DNA of 18,594 nt. It comes from Desulfobacterales bacterium (GTDB lineage: Bacteria; Desulfobacterota; Desulfobacteria; Desulfobacterales; JAUCGF01). The position numbers and the translations under genes are program-made. Each line of letters begins with the position of its first letter. The stretch's first letter is position 1. The notes below the pieces were generated by a model. The model ran no database searches and was not told the origin of the DNA. It worked only from the letters and a program-made list of their open reading frames with translations. Below are positions 1 through 7,420 of the stretch, in pieces. The stretch spans positions 1-18,594 of the forward strand of contig JAOZRC010000021.1 of assembly GCA_029940345.1 (NCBI GenBank), in the 5' to 3' direction.

Positions 1-60
1 TGCCGCTCTCACGGAGCTTTTAAGGAATATTTTATTTCAATTGCACAGGTCGAAAATTTT
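1..60 (+). repeat. Intergenic repeat copy downstream of clpV
   Basis: This stretch closely matches 3004-3064. Both run from TGCCGCTC through a CGGAGCTT block and an AAGGAATAT or GAGGAATAT block to the AATTGCACAGGTCGAA motif, and both end at the stop codon of a minus-strand gene (clpV here, tssG there). It is cut by the window edge, so its left limit is unknown. No transposase is nearby. Confidence 0.75.
43..54 (+). repeat. GCACAGGTCGAA motif, copy 1
   Basis: Exact 12-mer GCACAGGTCGAA, a few bases beyond the clpV stop codon. It recurs at 3046-3057 and 14453-14464, at 9644-9655 with one mismatch, and at 6369-6379 inverted over 11 bases. All five copies are intergenic. Function unknown. Confidence 0.7.
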
Positions 61-2808
61 TTAAACTTCGCTGCTAAACTCCATTTTAAATTCCCCATCC
101 TCATCAATATCAAGATCAACGCGGGTGGGCATGCCGCCTTCGCTCATGTGCGCCAGGATTTCCTGGGACATCTGGGGCAAGATGTTGCCACTTAAAATAA
201 AGTCGATATTGCGGGCGCCGGTTTCCACTTCGGTGCAGCGGTCTGTGATCTGGTCAATTACCGCGTCTGTATAAACCAATTCGATTTTGTTGTTTTGCAT
301 CATGCGATCCGCCAGTTTGCCGATTTTGAGGCGTACAATGCCTTTTAAGGCGTCTCCTCTTAAAGCGTAATAGGGAATCACGGTCATACGCGCCAAAAGC
401 GCTGGTTTGAAATGCTGTGACAGGATCGGGCGCACCGCTTCTGCGATCACTTCATCCGGCGGCCGCTCCTCCTCCTTAGTCATTTCCGTGATCACATCCG
501 TGGCCAGGTTGCTTGTCAGAAATAAAACGGTGTTGCGAAAATCAATATCCCGTCCTTCACCATCGGACAGCATGCCCTTGTCAAACACCTGGTAGAAAAG
601 ATTTAACACTTCAGGGTGGGCTTTTTCGACTTCATCCAAAAGTACGACGGAATAGGGTTTCTGACGCACGGCCTCGGTCAACATACCGCCCTCGCCGTAT
701 CCCACATAACCGGGGGGTGAACCGATCAGGCGGCTGACCGTATGTTTCTCCTGGAACTCGCTCATATTAATGGTGACCACCGAACGTTCTCCGCCAAAAA
801 GCAGATCGGCCACGGACAGGGCGCTTTCGGTTTTGCCCACACCGCTGGGGCCTGCCAGCAAAAAGACACCCTGGGGTTGCACGGGGTCTTTGAGTCCGGA
901 CTTGGCGGATTTGATCACCTTTGTGATCGCATCAATGGCGTGGTCCTGTCCTTTGATGCGCTCTCTAAAGCGTTCTTCAAATTCAAGTACCGTCTGAGCC
1001 TGATCTCGCATCACCTTGCCCAGCGGGATGCCGGTCCAGTCCGAAACCACCTTTGCGACCATGTCTGGATTCACTTCTATGCGAATTAAGGGGCTGTCTC
1101 CCTGGAGTTCGGCCAGTTCCTGGATGGCGGTATCGATCTGTTCCCTGAGTTGATCTTCGGTCAGTTCTTCATCCTTAGCCTCGGTATCGGGCGGTTCCGC
1201 AGCCGTTTCCGCAGCATCATCCTGAGACGCTTCTTCACCGGTCTGTTTCGGAGGCGCCGGCTCCGGTTCGGCCAACCCCTTCAGCACCAGCAGTTTTTGC
1301 CGCAGATCAATCACTTTAAAAGCGGCTTCCTTTTCCATGAGCCAGCGTTTTTCCAGTTCGGCGGTCTCATCGGTCAGGTCAGCCATCTCAATTTCGATTT
1401 CGGCGAGGCGTTCTTCATCAATGGCCACGCTGTTCAATTTATCCCGCTCCAATGCGGTTTTTTCGCGTTCCAGGGCCTGAACCGTACGCTCCTTATCTTC
1501 AAGTACGTCGGGTTTGGAAGTGAGGTTTATTTTTACCCGTGCGGAGCTGGTGTCTATCAAATCAATCGCTTTATCCGGCAGGAACCGGCCGGTGATATAA
1601 CGATCGGACAGTTCGGCGGCGGCTTTAACCGCGTCGTCGCGTACGATCACCTTGTGCGCTTTTTCATAATTGGCTTTCAGGCCGCGCAGGATCAGGGTGG
1701 TTATTTCAACCGAAGGTTCGTCCAGTTTGACTGGTTGAAACCGGCGCGCCAACGCCGGATCCTTTTCAAAGTATTTTTTGTATTCGCTATAGGTAGTGGC
1801 CGCGACGGTGCGCAGTTCGCCACGCGCCAGTGCCGGTTTAAGGAGGTTGGCGGCGTCGCTGCCGCCTGCGGAACCGCCGGCGCCCACCAAGGTGTGCGCT
1901 TCGTCGATAAATAGAATGATGGGTTTGGCTGACGCCTTGATTTCATCAATCACGCCTTTAAGACGTTTTTCAAATTGGCCTTTCATGCCGGCACCGGCTT
2001 CGAGCAGCCCCATGTCCAGGCCCAAAAGATTGACATCACGGATCACATCGGGAACATCATCCTGGGTAATTCGCAAGGCCAGACCCTCGACCACGGCGGT
2101 TTTACCGACGCCGGGTTCACCCACACAGATCGGATTGTTTTTGCGCCGCCGCGCCAGGATATCGATCATTTGACGAATTTCCTCATCGCGGCCAAACACC
2201 GGATCGATATTTCCTTCCCGTGCGCGTTGAGTAAAATCAATACAAAAACGCTCCAAAGCGCTGCCATCCGCCGGCGCACCGGGAGCCGCCTTACCGGCTG
2301 CGGCTCCGGTTCCAGCCGCAGTTGCGACCTCATGTTCAACCGAGGCTTTGGCCATTGTCCAAAAATCTTTCATGAGGGTTTCGCGGCCAATGGTTTTAAT
2401 CATATCCGCATAGCGGCCGGAAGCGTAAAAACCGGGTTTGGCCAGAAAGGCCAGCAACACCGCGCCGGAGCGAATTTTTCTCTCGGCCAGATCGATGGAG
2501 GCCAACATCCAGGCATCCTGGAAAAGCTCCAAAAGCAGGGGGGAAAACGCCGGTCGGGCGGCATTGCCGGTGGCAAAACCTTCCAAAGTTTCTTCCAACA
2601 ATTTTTGCACACGCCCCGGATCAACATCGTACTGGCGAAAAATCAACGGCCAGTCGGATGCCTGATCGTCTAAAATTTTCAGTACAAAATGTTCCACCGT
2701 GACTTCATAATGGGTGCGCGCCACACACAAACCGGCCGCATCCTGCAACTTCCCGGTGCAAAACGGGTTTAAACGGGTAAGCAAACCTTTAATGTCAACT
2801 GTAATCAT
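61..2808 (-). CDS. clpV: T6SS sheath-recycling AAA+ ATPase ClpV (TssH)
   Basis: ClpV is a cytoplasmic Clp/Hsp100 hexamer that extracts TssB/TssC subunits from contracted T6SS sheaths so they can be reused. The 915-residue protein has a Clp N-domain (about 10-150), a first AAA+ module with Walker A GEPGVGKT (230-237), Walker B ILFIDE (298-303) and pore loop GAGMKGQFE (272-280), and a coiled-coil middle domain (about 430-575). The second module has Walker A GPSGVGKT (653-660), pore loop GYVGYGEGG (700-708) and Walker B VVLLDE (721-726). An acidic, Ala/Pro-rich insert at about 513-552 sits late in the middle region. Both ATPase sites look intact. The ATG at 2808 is preceded by GAGGTG at good spacing. 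It is the last T6SS gene seen in the operon, separated from tssG by a repeat-filled gap. ClpB is excluded by the T6SS context and the ClpV-type N-domain. Confidence 0.96.
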   Translation of the reverse strand: MITVDIKGLLTRLNPFCTGKLQDAAGLCVARTHYEVTVEHFVLKILDDQASDWPLIFRQYDVDPGRVQKLLEETLEGFATGNAARPAFSPLLLELFQDAWMLASIDLAERKIRSGAVLLAFLAKPGFYASGRYADMIKTIGRETLMKDFWTMAKASVEHEVATAAGTGAAAGKAAPGAPADGSALERFCIDFTQRAREGNIDPVFGRDEEIRQMIDILARRRKNNPICVGEPGVGKTAVVEGLALRITQDDVPDVIRDVNLLGLDMGLLEAGAGMKGQFEKRLKGVIDEIKASAKPIILFIDEAHTLVGAGGSAGGSDAANLLKPALARGELRTVAATTYSEYKKYFEKDPALARRFQPVKLDEPSVEITTLILRGLKANYEKAHKVIVRDDAVKAAAELSDRYITGRFLPDKAIDLIDTSSARVKINLTSKPDVLEDKERTVQALEREKTALERDKLNSVAIDEERLAEIEIEMADLTDETAELEKRWLMEKEAAFKVIDLRQKLLVLKGLAEPEPAPPKQTGEEASQDDAAETAAEPPDTEAKDEELTEDQLREQIDTAIQELAELQGDSPLIRIEVNPDMVAKVVSDWTGIPLGKVMRDQAQTVLEFEERFRERIKGQDHAIDAITKVIKSAKSGLKDPVQPQGVFLLAGPSGVGKTESALSVADLLFGGERSVVTINMSEFQEKHTVSRLIGSPPGYVGYGEGGMLTEAVRQKPYSVVLLDEVEKAHPEVLNLFYQVFDKGMLSDGEGRDIDFRNTVLFLTSNLATDVITEMTKEEERPPDEVIAEAVRPILSQHFKPALLARMTVIPYYALRGDALKGIVRLKIGKLADRMMQNNKIELVYTDAVIDQITDRCTEVETGARNIDFILSGNILPQMSQEILAHMSEGGMPTRVDLDIDEDGEFKMEFSSEV

Positions 2809-2836
2809 TTTTTCACCTCATTGGTTGAAAGTTTAA

Positions 2837-2970
2837 AGTCCCATCGGGACGGCATATTTGTAGAATCATTGCTCTTATGTTTTGTGAGAGTCCCATCGGG
2901 ACGGCATATTTGTAGAATAATTGCGAATATTCTGTTATGGTTGCTACAAATATGCCGTCCCGATAGGACT
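2837..2970. repeat. Hairpin repeat cluster between clpV and tssG
   Basis: Two direct copies of a 36-bp unit (2837-2872 and 2889-2924) differ at one position. Each contains the small palindrome GTCCC-ATC-GGGAC followed by GGCATATTTGTAG. A third, inverted copy (2944-2970) matches 26 of 27 bases, so 2889-2915 and 2944-2970 can form a long hairpin in DNA or RNA. There is no open reading frame of interest. It could affect mRNA stability or termination between tssG and clpV, but no U-tract follows. Confidence 0.8.
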
Positions 2971-2994
2971 CCGACGGAATTTAGGCCAATTGTG

Positions 2995-3064
2995 CTACAA
3001 ACATGCCGCTCCTACGGAGCTTGTGAGGAATATCACATTTTAATTGCACAGGTCGAAATTTTTA
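2995..3064. repeat. Degenerate repeat copy ending at the tssG stop
   Basis: CTACAAACATGCCGCTCC at the left is a diverged relative of the CTACAAATATGCCGTCCC unit at 2944-2970. From 3004 onward the sequence matches window bases 1-62, ending in AATTGCACAGGTCGAA and the tssG stop codon. Confidence 0.7.
3046..3057 (+). repeat. GCACAGGTCGAA motif, copy 2
   Basis: Exact copy of the 12-mer, a few bases beyond the tssG stop codon on the minus strand. Confidence 0.7.
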
Positions 3065-4123
3065 ACTTGAAACTTCAAACCTCGCAGCAACTTCATGTTT
3101 ATAGGCTTTGCCGGAAAAAAGCCAAGTCGTCCAGCCCAATCGCGAACTGCTGCTCGCGCCCAAACGGCCGGGCCGGGATTGATCGCCAGCCAGAACCACC
3201 TGGAGGTCCCATTCAAGGGGTTGATCGAGATACGCGCGAATCAATAAGGCCAATTTTTGAAACCTGGCGGTGTCTGGCAGAAACTCCTGAAATGTGGGCC
3301 AGTCGGTCGGGCCGATTTGCACACGAAATTTGCCCATGCGGTCCTTAATTTTGCCCCCCAGATAGCAGTCGTCCCCTAAGTGGCAAGCGGCAAGTCCCAG
3401 CCGGCACAGTTGGTCTTCGGGAATGGACGCTTTGCGTGGGACACAGGGAATGATTTGCAGGCATGTTTCGTTCAGGGCGTCACGCAGCAAGATTTCAAGT
3501 CCCATAGCGGAACGGGGCGTCTGGGTGAATACACCGCTGTAGCGAAGCAAGCTTTGAGCATCCTCAAATTCGGCTCTCATTTGGGGACTGCCCAGGCCCA
3601 TGAGACAAAAAAGCTGTTCCAGGCAGCGGGAATCTTCCTCTTCCGCAATTTTTATCCCGAGCCGGTATTTACTCCAGACTTGAAAGAGGAGTGAATACAG
3701 CGGCGTGTTGATGATATCGATGAAATCCCGACTCACCGAGCTGTCTTCACGGTCTTCATCGAGAAGGTCTTCGGTGTAAAACGTCGGCAGGGGGGAAGAT
3801 GCGCCGTAAAGCCCTAAAAAGGCCGTTGTGATCTGATAGCGCATTTGTATAGGCGCCTGGTCGCCATCTCGGTCGATTTCCTCAACCGAAATAATGTCGG
3901 TACCCGGGAAAGCGAGGGAAAGCTCCGGCCGGACGCGTATGGCCTGCTGCCATGACGTCTGTGAAGGCGCTGGGAGCGCGTCGGTCTCACCCTGATCTTC
4001 CTCTGGTTCATTCTTCAGGTGATTTTTAAGCAGTCTTATGGCCTGAATAAATGAAAACTGGCGGCTTTTGGTGATCAGCGCTTCTTTTAAAGCAGCGGTC
4101 TTGTTCCGAGCCTCGGTTGCCAT
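3062..4123 (-). CDS. tssG: T6SS baseplate protein TssG
   Basis: TssG forms the baseplate wedge of the T6SS with TssE and two copies of TssF, and anchors the sheath-tube complex to the membrane complex through TssK. The 353-residue protein carries the family landmarks: FSFIQAIRLL near the N-terminus (23-32), FLGLYGASSPLPTFYTE (102-118), the LYSLLFQVWSKYR segment (142-154), the KFRVQIGP segment (265-272) and LGWTTWL near the C-terminus (329-335). Length is normal for the family. The ATG at 4123 lies 37 bases inside the end of tssF, so the two are likely translationally coupled, as in many T6SS loci. It has no signal peptide or membrane segment, consistent with a cytoplasmic baseplate role. Confidence 0.95.
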   Translation of the reverse strand: MATEARNKTAALKEALITKSRQFSFIQAIRLLKNHLKNEPEEDQGETDALPAPSQTSWQQAIRVRPELSLAFPGTDIISVEEIDRDGDQAPIQMRYQITTAFLGLYGASSPLPTFYTEDLLDEDREDSSVSRDFIDIINTPLYSLLFQVWSKYRLGIKIAEEEDSRCLEQLFCLMGLGSPQMRAEFEDAQSLLRYSGVFTQTPRSAMGLEILLRDALNETCLQIIPCVPRKASIPEDQLCRLGLAACHLGDDCYLGGKIKDRMGKFRVQIGPTDWPTFQEFLPDTARFQKLALLIRAYLDQPLEWDLQVVLAGDQSRPGRLGASSSSRLGWTTWLFSGKAYKHEVAARFEVSS

Positions 4124-5820
4124 AGGTATTTTTCCCCTGTAATCGTATCCCGGACGCTTAACCGGGTAAAACAGTTTAAACTTGCATAAACTCCCAAGAA
4201 AAAATCTAAAATTGAGCCCAAAAGAAACATATCGCCGGGGCCGGCAAAATGATCCTGGCGAATATCAAGATCAATCTCCTGGCCACGCATGAGATGCCGG
4301 TTCACCAGCCGGTCTGCCTGTTTGATGCGAACCTCTAAAATGCCGTCGATGCGTTTACGATTGGCCGCAACTTTGGACCGGTCGCGTCCGGAGGGAAAAC
4401 TGTATAAATTTAAGAGTTCTTTCAGATTATGGGTGTTGGCCAATGGCAGATAATTCAGCGCCAGGTGAGATAGGAATTGCCAGAGGGTGTTGTCTCCCAG
4501 AACCGGCTGCACCGGTGTTGTACAAGGAATAATGTTTTTAAAGTCAAGCAAAACCGGGGAGTCGGACGTGGGTTGGGAAATATCACCGAGCTGTAAATGC
4601 TCTGGAAGCGTCCCGTTGGTGCATGACAGGGTTAAAGAGAGGGTTTCCTGCACCGGCGCTCCGGATTGGGATGCATACGGCAGTGTTAAAAATATTTTGA
4701 CGGACTGATCGATGATAGACGGTTTGTATTTAACCTGATAAATTGGGCGATCCTCGCCCGGTGTGCTGAAGAGTTCCAGAGGCGCATACTCCTTATGTTT
4801 AAGTGCGCCGTGGACGATGCCGGTGACGCTTTTCACTGCAAAAACGGCGTAGTGCTTGGCGTCAGTTGCTGACGGGCGCACAAAATAGGCTGGCTGGCGA
4901 TGGTCAAGCGAAATCGGATCGGCCGGATGCTCGAACAGATTGATGATCGGAGACGCGAATAAAACAAAATTTTGCGGTTCGATTCGCGACGGATAAAAAG
5001 GCGGATCGGCCAGCTCAAAAATAATATCGAAATTCGCACCGCTGCCACGATCACGCCATTCTTCCAAACCCGTCAAATCAATGAACAGAAATTTTTGAGG
5101 CAGCAGAAAATATTCCTGAAGCAAACGATAGCCCTGAAAAGCGTGACCGGGGTAGGGCGTCAAATCTTCATCCGGTGCAAAACCGACCGGTTTCAGACAA
5201 TCCGGAGGAAGATGAAGAGGCCGGCCGCCTTGTTCGGATTGGATAACAATGGTTTTAATATAACGATTCAGCAACAGGTAAAGATCAGAAGCCTCCGTGT
5301 AATTGCCCCCCAGATAAAAGCGCAATTGTTTGGTATCCCAGGAAGCCAAATTACCAGAGGTAAGCTCCAGGTTAAGCCGGATTTGAGTGGCGCCACCCGG
5401 TTGTTCCACAAGGCGGGCATCTTTCAGAAGCAACGGATCGGTGCGCACCTCAAAACAGGTTTGAAACAGACACGGCGTGCCATCGACCGGCACGGAAGCG
5501 ACGGTGGCGCCTTTGGGCACGGTCACACTTTCCTGCAGGCCGGGTTTGGAACTGAAAGCGATGATCGAAGCCGACGGAAGAGGGCGCAGATAATGCGGAA
5601 AAATCAGATCAATCAGACCGTGGATGATCTCGGGAAACTCATCATCCAGTTTCTGGCGCAGCATTCCGGTTGTAAAGGCCACTCCTTCCAACAGCCGTTC
5701 TACGTCCGGATCGGTAGTCGGTCCGCTCAACGCCGGTGCGATGGCCGGATGCGCTTTGGAAAATTCGACGGCCAAATCTTTAAGAAAGGCCAGTTCCTGC
5801 TGATAATATTTATTAAACAT
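4087..5820 (-). CDS. tssF: T6SS baseplate protein TssF
   Basis: TssF is the other main subunit of the baseplate wedge and partners TssG. The 577-residue product starts MFNKYYQQELAFLKDLAVEF, the standard TssF beginning, followed by the highly conserved DPDVERLLEGVAFTTGMLRQ (38-57) and KLDDEFPEIIHGLIDLIFPH (57-76) blocks. The C-terminus has the FFLGVYASLNCFTRLSVR stretch and ends WQPRLGTRPLL. I chose the ATG at 5820 because homology begins exactly there and AAGG precedes it. The frame stays open upstream to an ATG at 5880, but those 20 extra codons read through an inverted-repeat element and are unlikely to be translated. The end overlaps tssG by 37 bases. Confidence 0.95.
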   Translation of the reverse strand: MFNKYYQQELAFLKDLAVEFSKAHPAIAPALSGPTTDPDVERLLEGVAFTTGMLRQKLDDEFPEIIHGLIDLIFPHYLRPLPSASIIAFSSKPGLQESVTVPKGATVASVPVDGTPCLFQTCFEVRTDPLLLKDARLVEQPGGATQIRLNLELTSGNLASWDTKQLRFYLGGNYTEASDLYLLLNRYIKTIVIQSEQGGRPLHLPPDCLKPVGFAPDEDLTPYPGHAFQGYRLLQEYFLLPQKFLFIDLTGLEEWRDRGSGANFDIIFELADPPFYPSRIEPQNFVLFASPIINLFEHPADPISLDHRQPAYFVRPSATDAKHYAVFAVKSVTGIVHGALKHKEYAPLELFSTPGEDRPIYQVKYKPSIIDQSVKIFLTLPYASQSGAPVQETLSLTLSCTNGTLPEHLQLGDISQPTSDSPVLLDFKNIIPCTTPVQPVLGDNTLWQFLSHLALNYLPLANTHNLKELLNLYSFPSGRDRSKVAANRKRIDGILEVRIKQADRLVNRHLMRGQEIDLDIRQDHFAGPGDMFLLGSILDFFLGVYASLNCFTRLSVRDTITGEKYLWQPRLGTRPLL

Positions 5821-5849
5821 TGATACCTTATTATTTGAGGTTTCAGGTT

Positions 5850-5919
5850 GTAGGTTGGGTTGAGGAACGAAACCTGACATCAGCCAATTCGTTGGGTTTC
5901 GTTCCTCAACCCAACCTAC
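5850..5919. repeat. Perfect 24-bp inverted repeat between tssF and tssE
   Basis: Arms at 5850-5873 and 5896-5919 are perfect reverse complements over 24 bases (left arm GTAGGTTGGGTTGAGG and onward) around a 22-base loop. A very stable hairpin would form in the tssE-tssF mRNA just upstream of the tssF ribosome-binding site. There is no run of U after it on either strand, so it is not a classical terminator. It looks like a dispersed palindromic repeat. Confidence 0.85.
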
Positions 5920-5936
5920 GACTAAAACCGTAAAAT

Positions 5937-6350
5937 TTAACTGGAAACACTGACTTTTCCATCTCCGCTGATAACGGTGTCAAAAACAACCGGTAAATTG
6001 TTTGCGTCATAGATGAGTGCTGAAATTTTCAGATGCATTGCCAGCATATCGTCTTCCTCCGGTTTAAAACCGATGGTCACTTTTTCCAGACGGGGTTCAT
6101 ATTTTTTAATAACTTCTTTTATTGATCGTTCGATCTCACGCATGGCTTCGGAATTGTATACGCCGCTCATGTCCGTAAAATCGGGAATGCCGAAATCCTC
6201 GGCCATGAGTGTGCTGCCCTGGCGCGTGTTTAAAATCCGCTGTATGTGACCCAAAATCGAATGAATCAGCCTGTTGGTGTTTTGGGTTTCACGCCGGTCC
6301 GGATTTTTTTCCATTGCCCGCAGGCGTTCCAACAATCGTTCTTCACGCAT
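5937..6350 (-). CDS. tssE: T6SS baseplate protein TssE (gp25-like)
   Basis: TssE is the homologue of phage T4 gp25, the baseplate wedge protein that initiates sheath polymerisation. The 137-residue product has the GPW/gp25 fold: an N-terminal helical part, the turn GSTLMAEDFGIPDFTDM (45-61), the helix with the conserved KKYEPRLEKV motif (82-91) containing the E-P-R triad, then beta strands to the end. Length is typical. An AGGAA element sits just before the ATG at 6350. The gap to tssF (116 bases) holds a perfect hairpin and the gap to hcp (435 bases) holds repeat elements. Confidence 0.93.
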   Translation of the reverse strand: MREERLLERLRAMEKNPDRRETQNTNRLIHSILGHIQRILNTRQGSTLMAEDFGIPDFTDMSGVYNSEAMREIERSIKEVIKKYEPRLEKVTIGFKPEEDDMLAMHLKISALIYDANNLPVVFDTVISGDGKVSVSS

Positions 6351-6368
6351 TAGCCGTTCCTAATATTG

Positions 6369-6379
6369 TTCGACCTGTG
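6369..6379 (-). repeat. GCACAGGTCGAA motif, copy 3 (inverted)
   Basis: The plus strand reads TTCGACCTGTG, the reverse complement of the last 11 bases of the motif. This copy lies just upstream of the tssE start and points the opposite way from the other four. Confidence 0.6.
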
Positions 6380-6385
6380 TGGTTG

Positions 6386-6546
6386 CAATTGGCGGCTTCC
6401 AACATAAGGCGGGACACTTATAAAAATCGGAATTTTCGAAGATGTAATAAAGGTGTATTATCTCCTTTCTCCAGCCTTGAACGTCAATTACTATGAAGAC
6501 TAAAGAAACCCGATTTTTGTCCCGCGCTATGTTGGTAGCCCAATTG
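6386..6546. repeat. Inverted-repeat element in the hcp-tssE gap
   Basis: The left arm (6386-6430) and the right arm (6510-6546) are imperfect reverse complements sharing CAATTGG, CCAACATA, CGGGACA and AAAATCGG in order, with small gaps. About 80 bases lie between the arms. It looks like a non-coding miniature element or a long RNA hairpin. Open frames crossing it give no recognisable protein. Confidence 0.65.
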
Positions 6547-6551
6547 GCGAT

Positions 6552-6725
6552 GTAGGGTGGGCATCGCCGGAATATAACCTTGGCATATTGCGCTAATCTT
6601 TGTCGGCGATGCCCACCGTTTCGATAAAAACCGGTGGGCAAACGTCGTTTCCTTTTACGAAATAAGATGCCAGGCCCTATCATCATCTATAAACAGGGTA
6701 AGTGCCAAATCTTTGCCCACCCTAC
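6552..6725. mobile_element. MITE-like element 1 (GTAGGGTGGGCA ends)
   Basis: The element begins GTAGGGTGGGCATCGCCGG and ends TTTGCCCACCCTAC, giving terminal inverted repeats. Inside are two consecutive hairpins: 6552-6618 (GGGCATCGCCGG pairing with CGGCGATGCCC) and 6631-6725 (GGTGGGCAAA pairing with TTTGCCCACC). The flanks CAATTGGCGAT and ATGGCGCAATT extend the inverted symmetry. It has no coding capacity. Its layout matches the element at 9457-9629 read on the other strand, which supports a dispersed family moved in trans. Confidence 0.75.
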
Positions 6726-6785
6726 ATGGCGCAATTAATACAAAAAAGTGACACTCATCTGATTTTATGTGAAAAAAGTTGATTT

Positions 6786-7277
6786 TTAAGTTTTATCTTC
6801 CTTCCAGTCATCAAAAGCCGACTTACTGGCCAATAGGTGTTCCCAATTGATGGCCGAATAGGTGAAATAAACCTTTTCCATGTGGTGATAGGGTTTGTTA
6901 TCCTGTAGAAAAGTGAGTGGGAAATAGGTCTCCACCTTTACAATAATCGAGTCGGTCAGTATAATTTGATAGTACAATTCCTCCTTGCCTTTTTCGTTGA
7001 TGGAATAAAAATCAAGCTGAAAATTGGATAGGTGTTCTCCATTGCAACATGCCTGGCATATCAATGGTGAGGCCGGGTCCAAATGTTTGGTAATTATCAA
7101 GGGATGATGAATGCGCTGGCCTGAGGGAAGGCCGGTGTGCGTATCGGTCGGAATCTCGATATCATGGTCTAGGGCGTAGACCAGAATCGTTTCTTTCTTG
7201 TCGCCTTCTTGTGCACAATCACCTTTCATCGCACCTGTTTCTTCACCTTCCAGGGTTAAATAAGCTGTCATTGGCAT
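6786..7277 (-). CDS. hcp: Hcp, T6SS inner-tube protein (TssD)
   Basis: Hcp forms stacked hexameric rings that make the inner tube propelled by sheath contraction. It also acts as a carrier and chaperone for small effectors. The 163-residue protein shows the Hcp signature from GLPSGQRIHHP (49-59) into LIITKHLDPASP (60-71), the family N-terminus MPMTAYLTLEGE, and the C-terminal FTYSAINWEH segment. There is no added C-terminal effector domain. AAGGAGG lies at good spacing before the ATG at 7277. The gene has its own spacer to tssC (143 bases) and a 435-base repeat-rich spacer to tssE, so its mRNA could be processed or expressed separately, as is common for this abundant subunit. Confidence 0.95.
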   Translation of the reverse strand: MPMTAYLTLEGEETGAMKGDCAQEGDKKETILVYALDHDIEIPTDTHTGLPSGQRIHHPLIITKHLDPASPLICQACCNGEHLSNFQLDFYSINEKGKEELYYQIILTDSIIVKVETYFPLTFLQDNKPYHHMEKVYFTYSAINWEHLLASKSAFDDWKEDKT

Positions 7278-7420
7278 GGTAATGTCCTCCTTTATAAGAT
7301 TTAGATAATCGGTTTATTAGACAAAAGGCCACTAAATACAATATGTAACGGCCTGTAATCCCATTTTGTGGCACAGTCAGCCAGTTGTTTGCAAGCACCT
7401 GTAATCCGCACTTGCCTGCA

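Noticed and set aside
1150..1914. Long plus-strand open frame (254 codons) opposite clpV
   Set aside because: It lies wholly inside the clpV coding sequence, is Phe/Arg-rich as expected from an antisense reading, and has no family resemblance.
2837..2970. CRISPR array
   Set aside because: Only two direct copies and one inverted copy, with a very short spacer and no cas genes. It is a dispersed hairpin repeat.
4972..5823. Plus-strand open frame of 283 codons opposite tssF
   Set aside because: Antisense shadow of a clearly conserved gene, with no recognisable domain.
5821..5880. Twenty-codon N-terminal extension of TssF
   Set aside because: It is encoded by an inverted-repeat arm, and the conserved TssF N-terminus begins at the ATG at 5820.
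6360..6686. Minus-strand open frame of 108 codons upstream of tssE
   Set aside because: It reads through two inverted-repeat elements, has no ribosome-binding site of note, and its product resembles a translation of repeats.
7291..7309. ATTATCT followed by TATAAA upstream of hcp, resembling the divergent promoter sequence
   Set aside because: The TATAAA overlaps the Shine-Dalgarno, so transcription would start at the gene start, and GATTATCT also occurs inside a coding region. Probably chance.
7380..7420. Terminator after tssC
   Set aside because: GCAAG/CTTGC arms are only five bases with mismatches beyond, and no U-tract follows.
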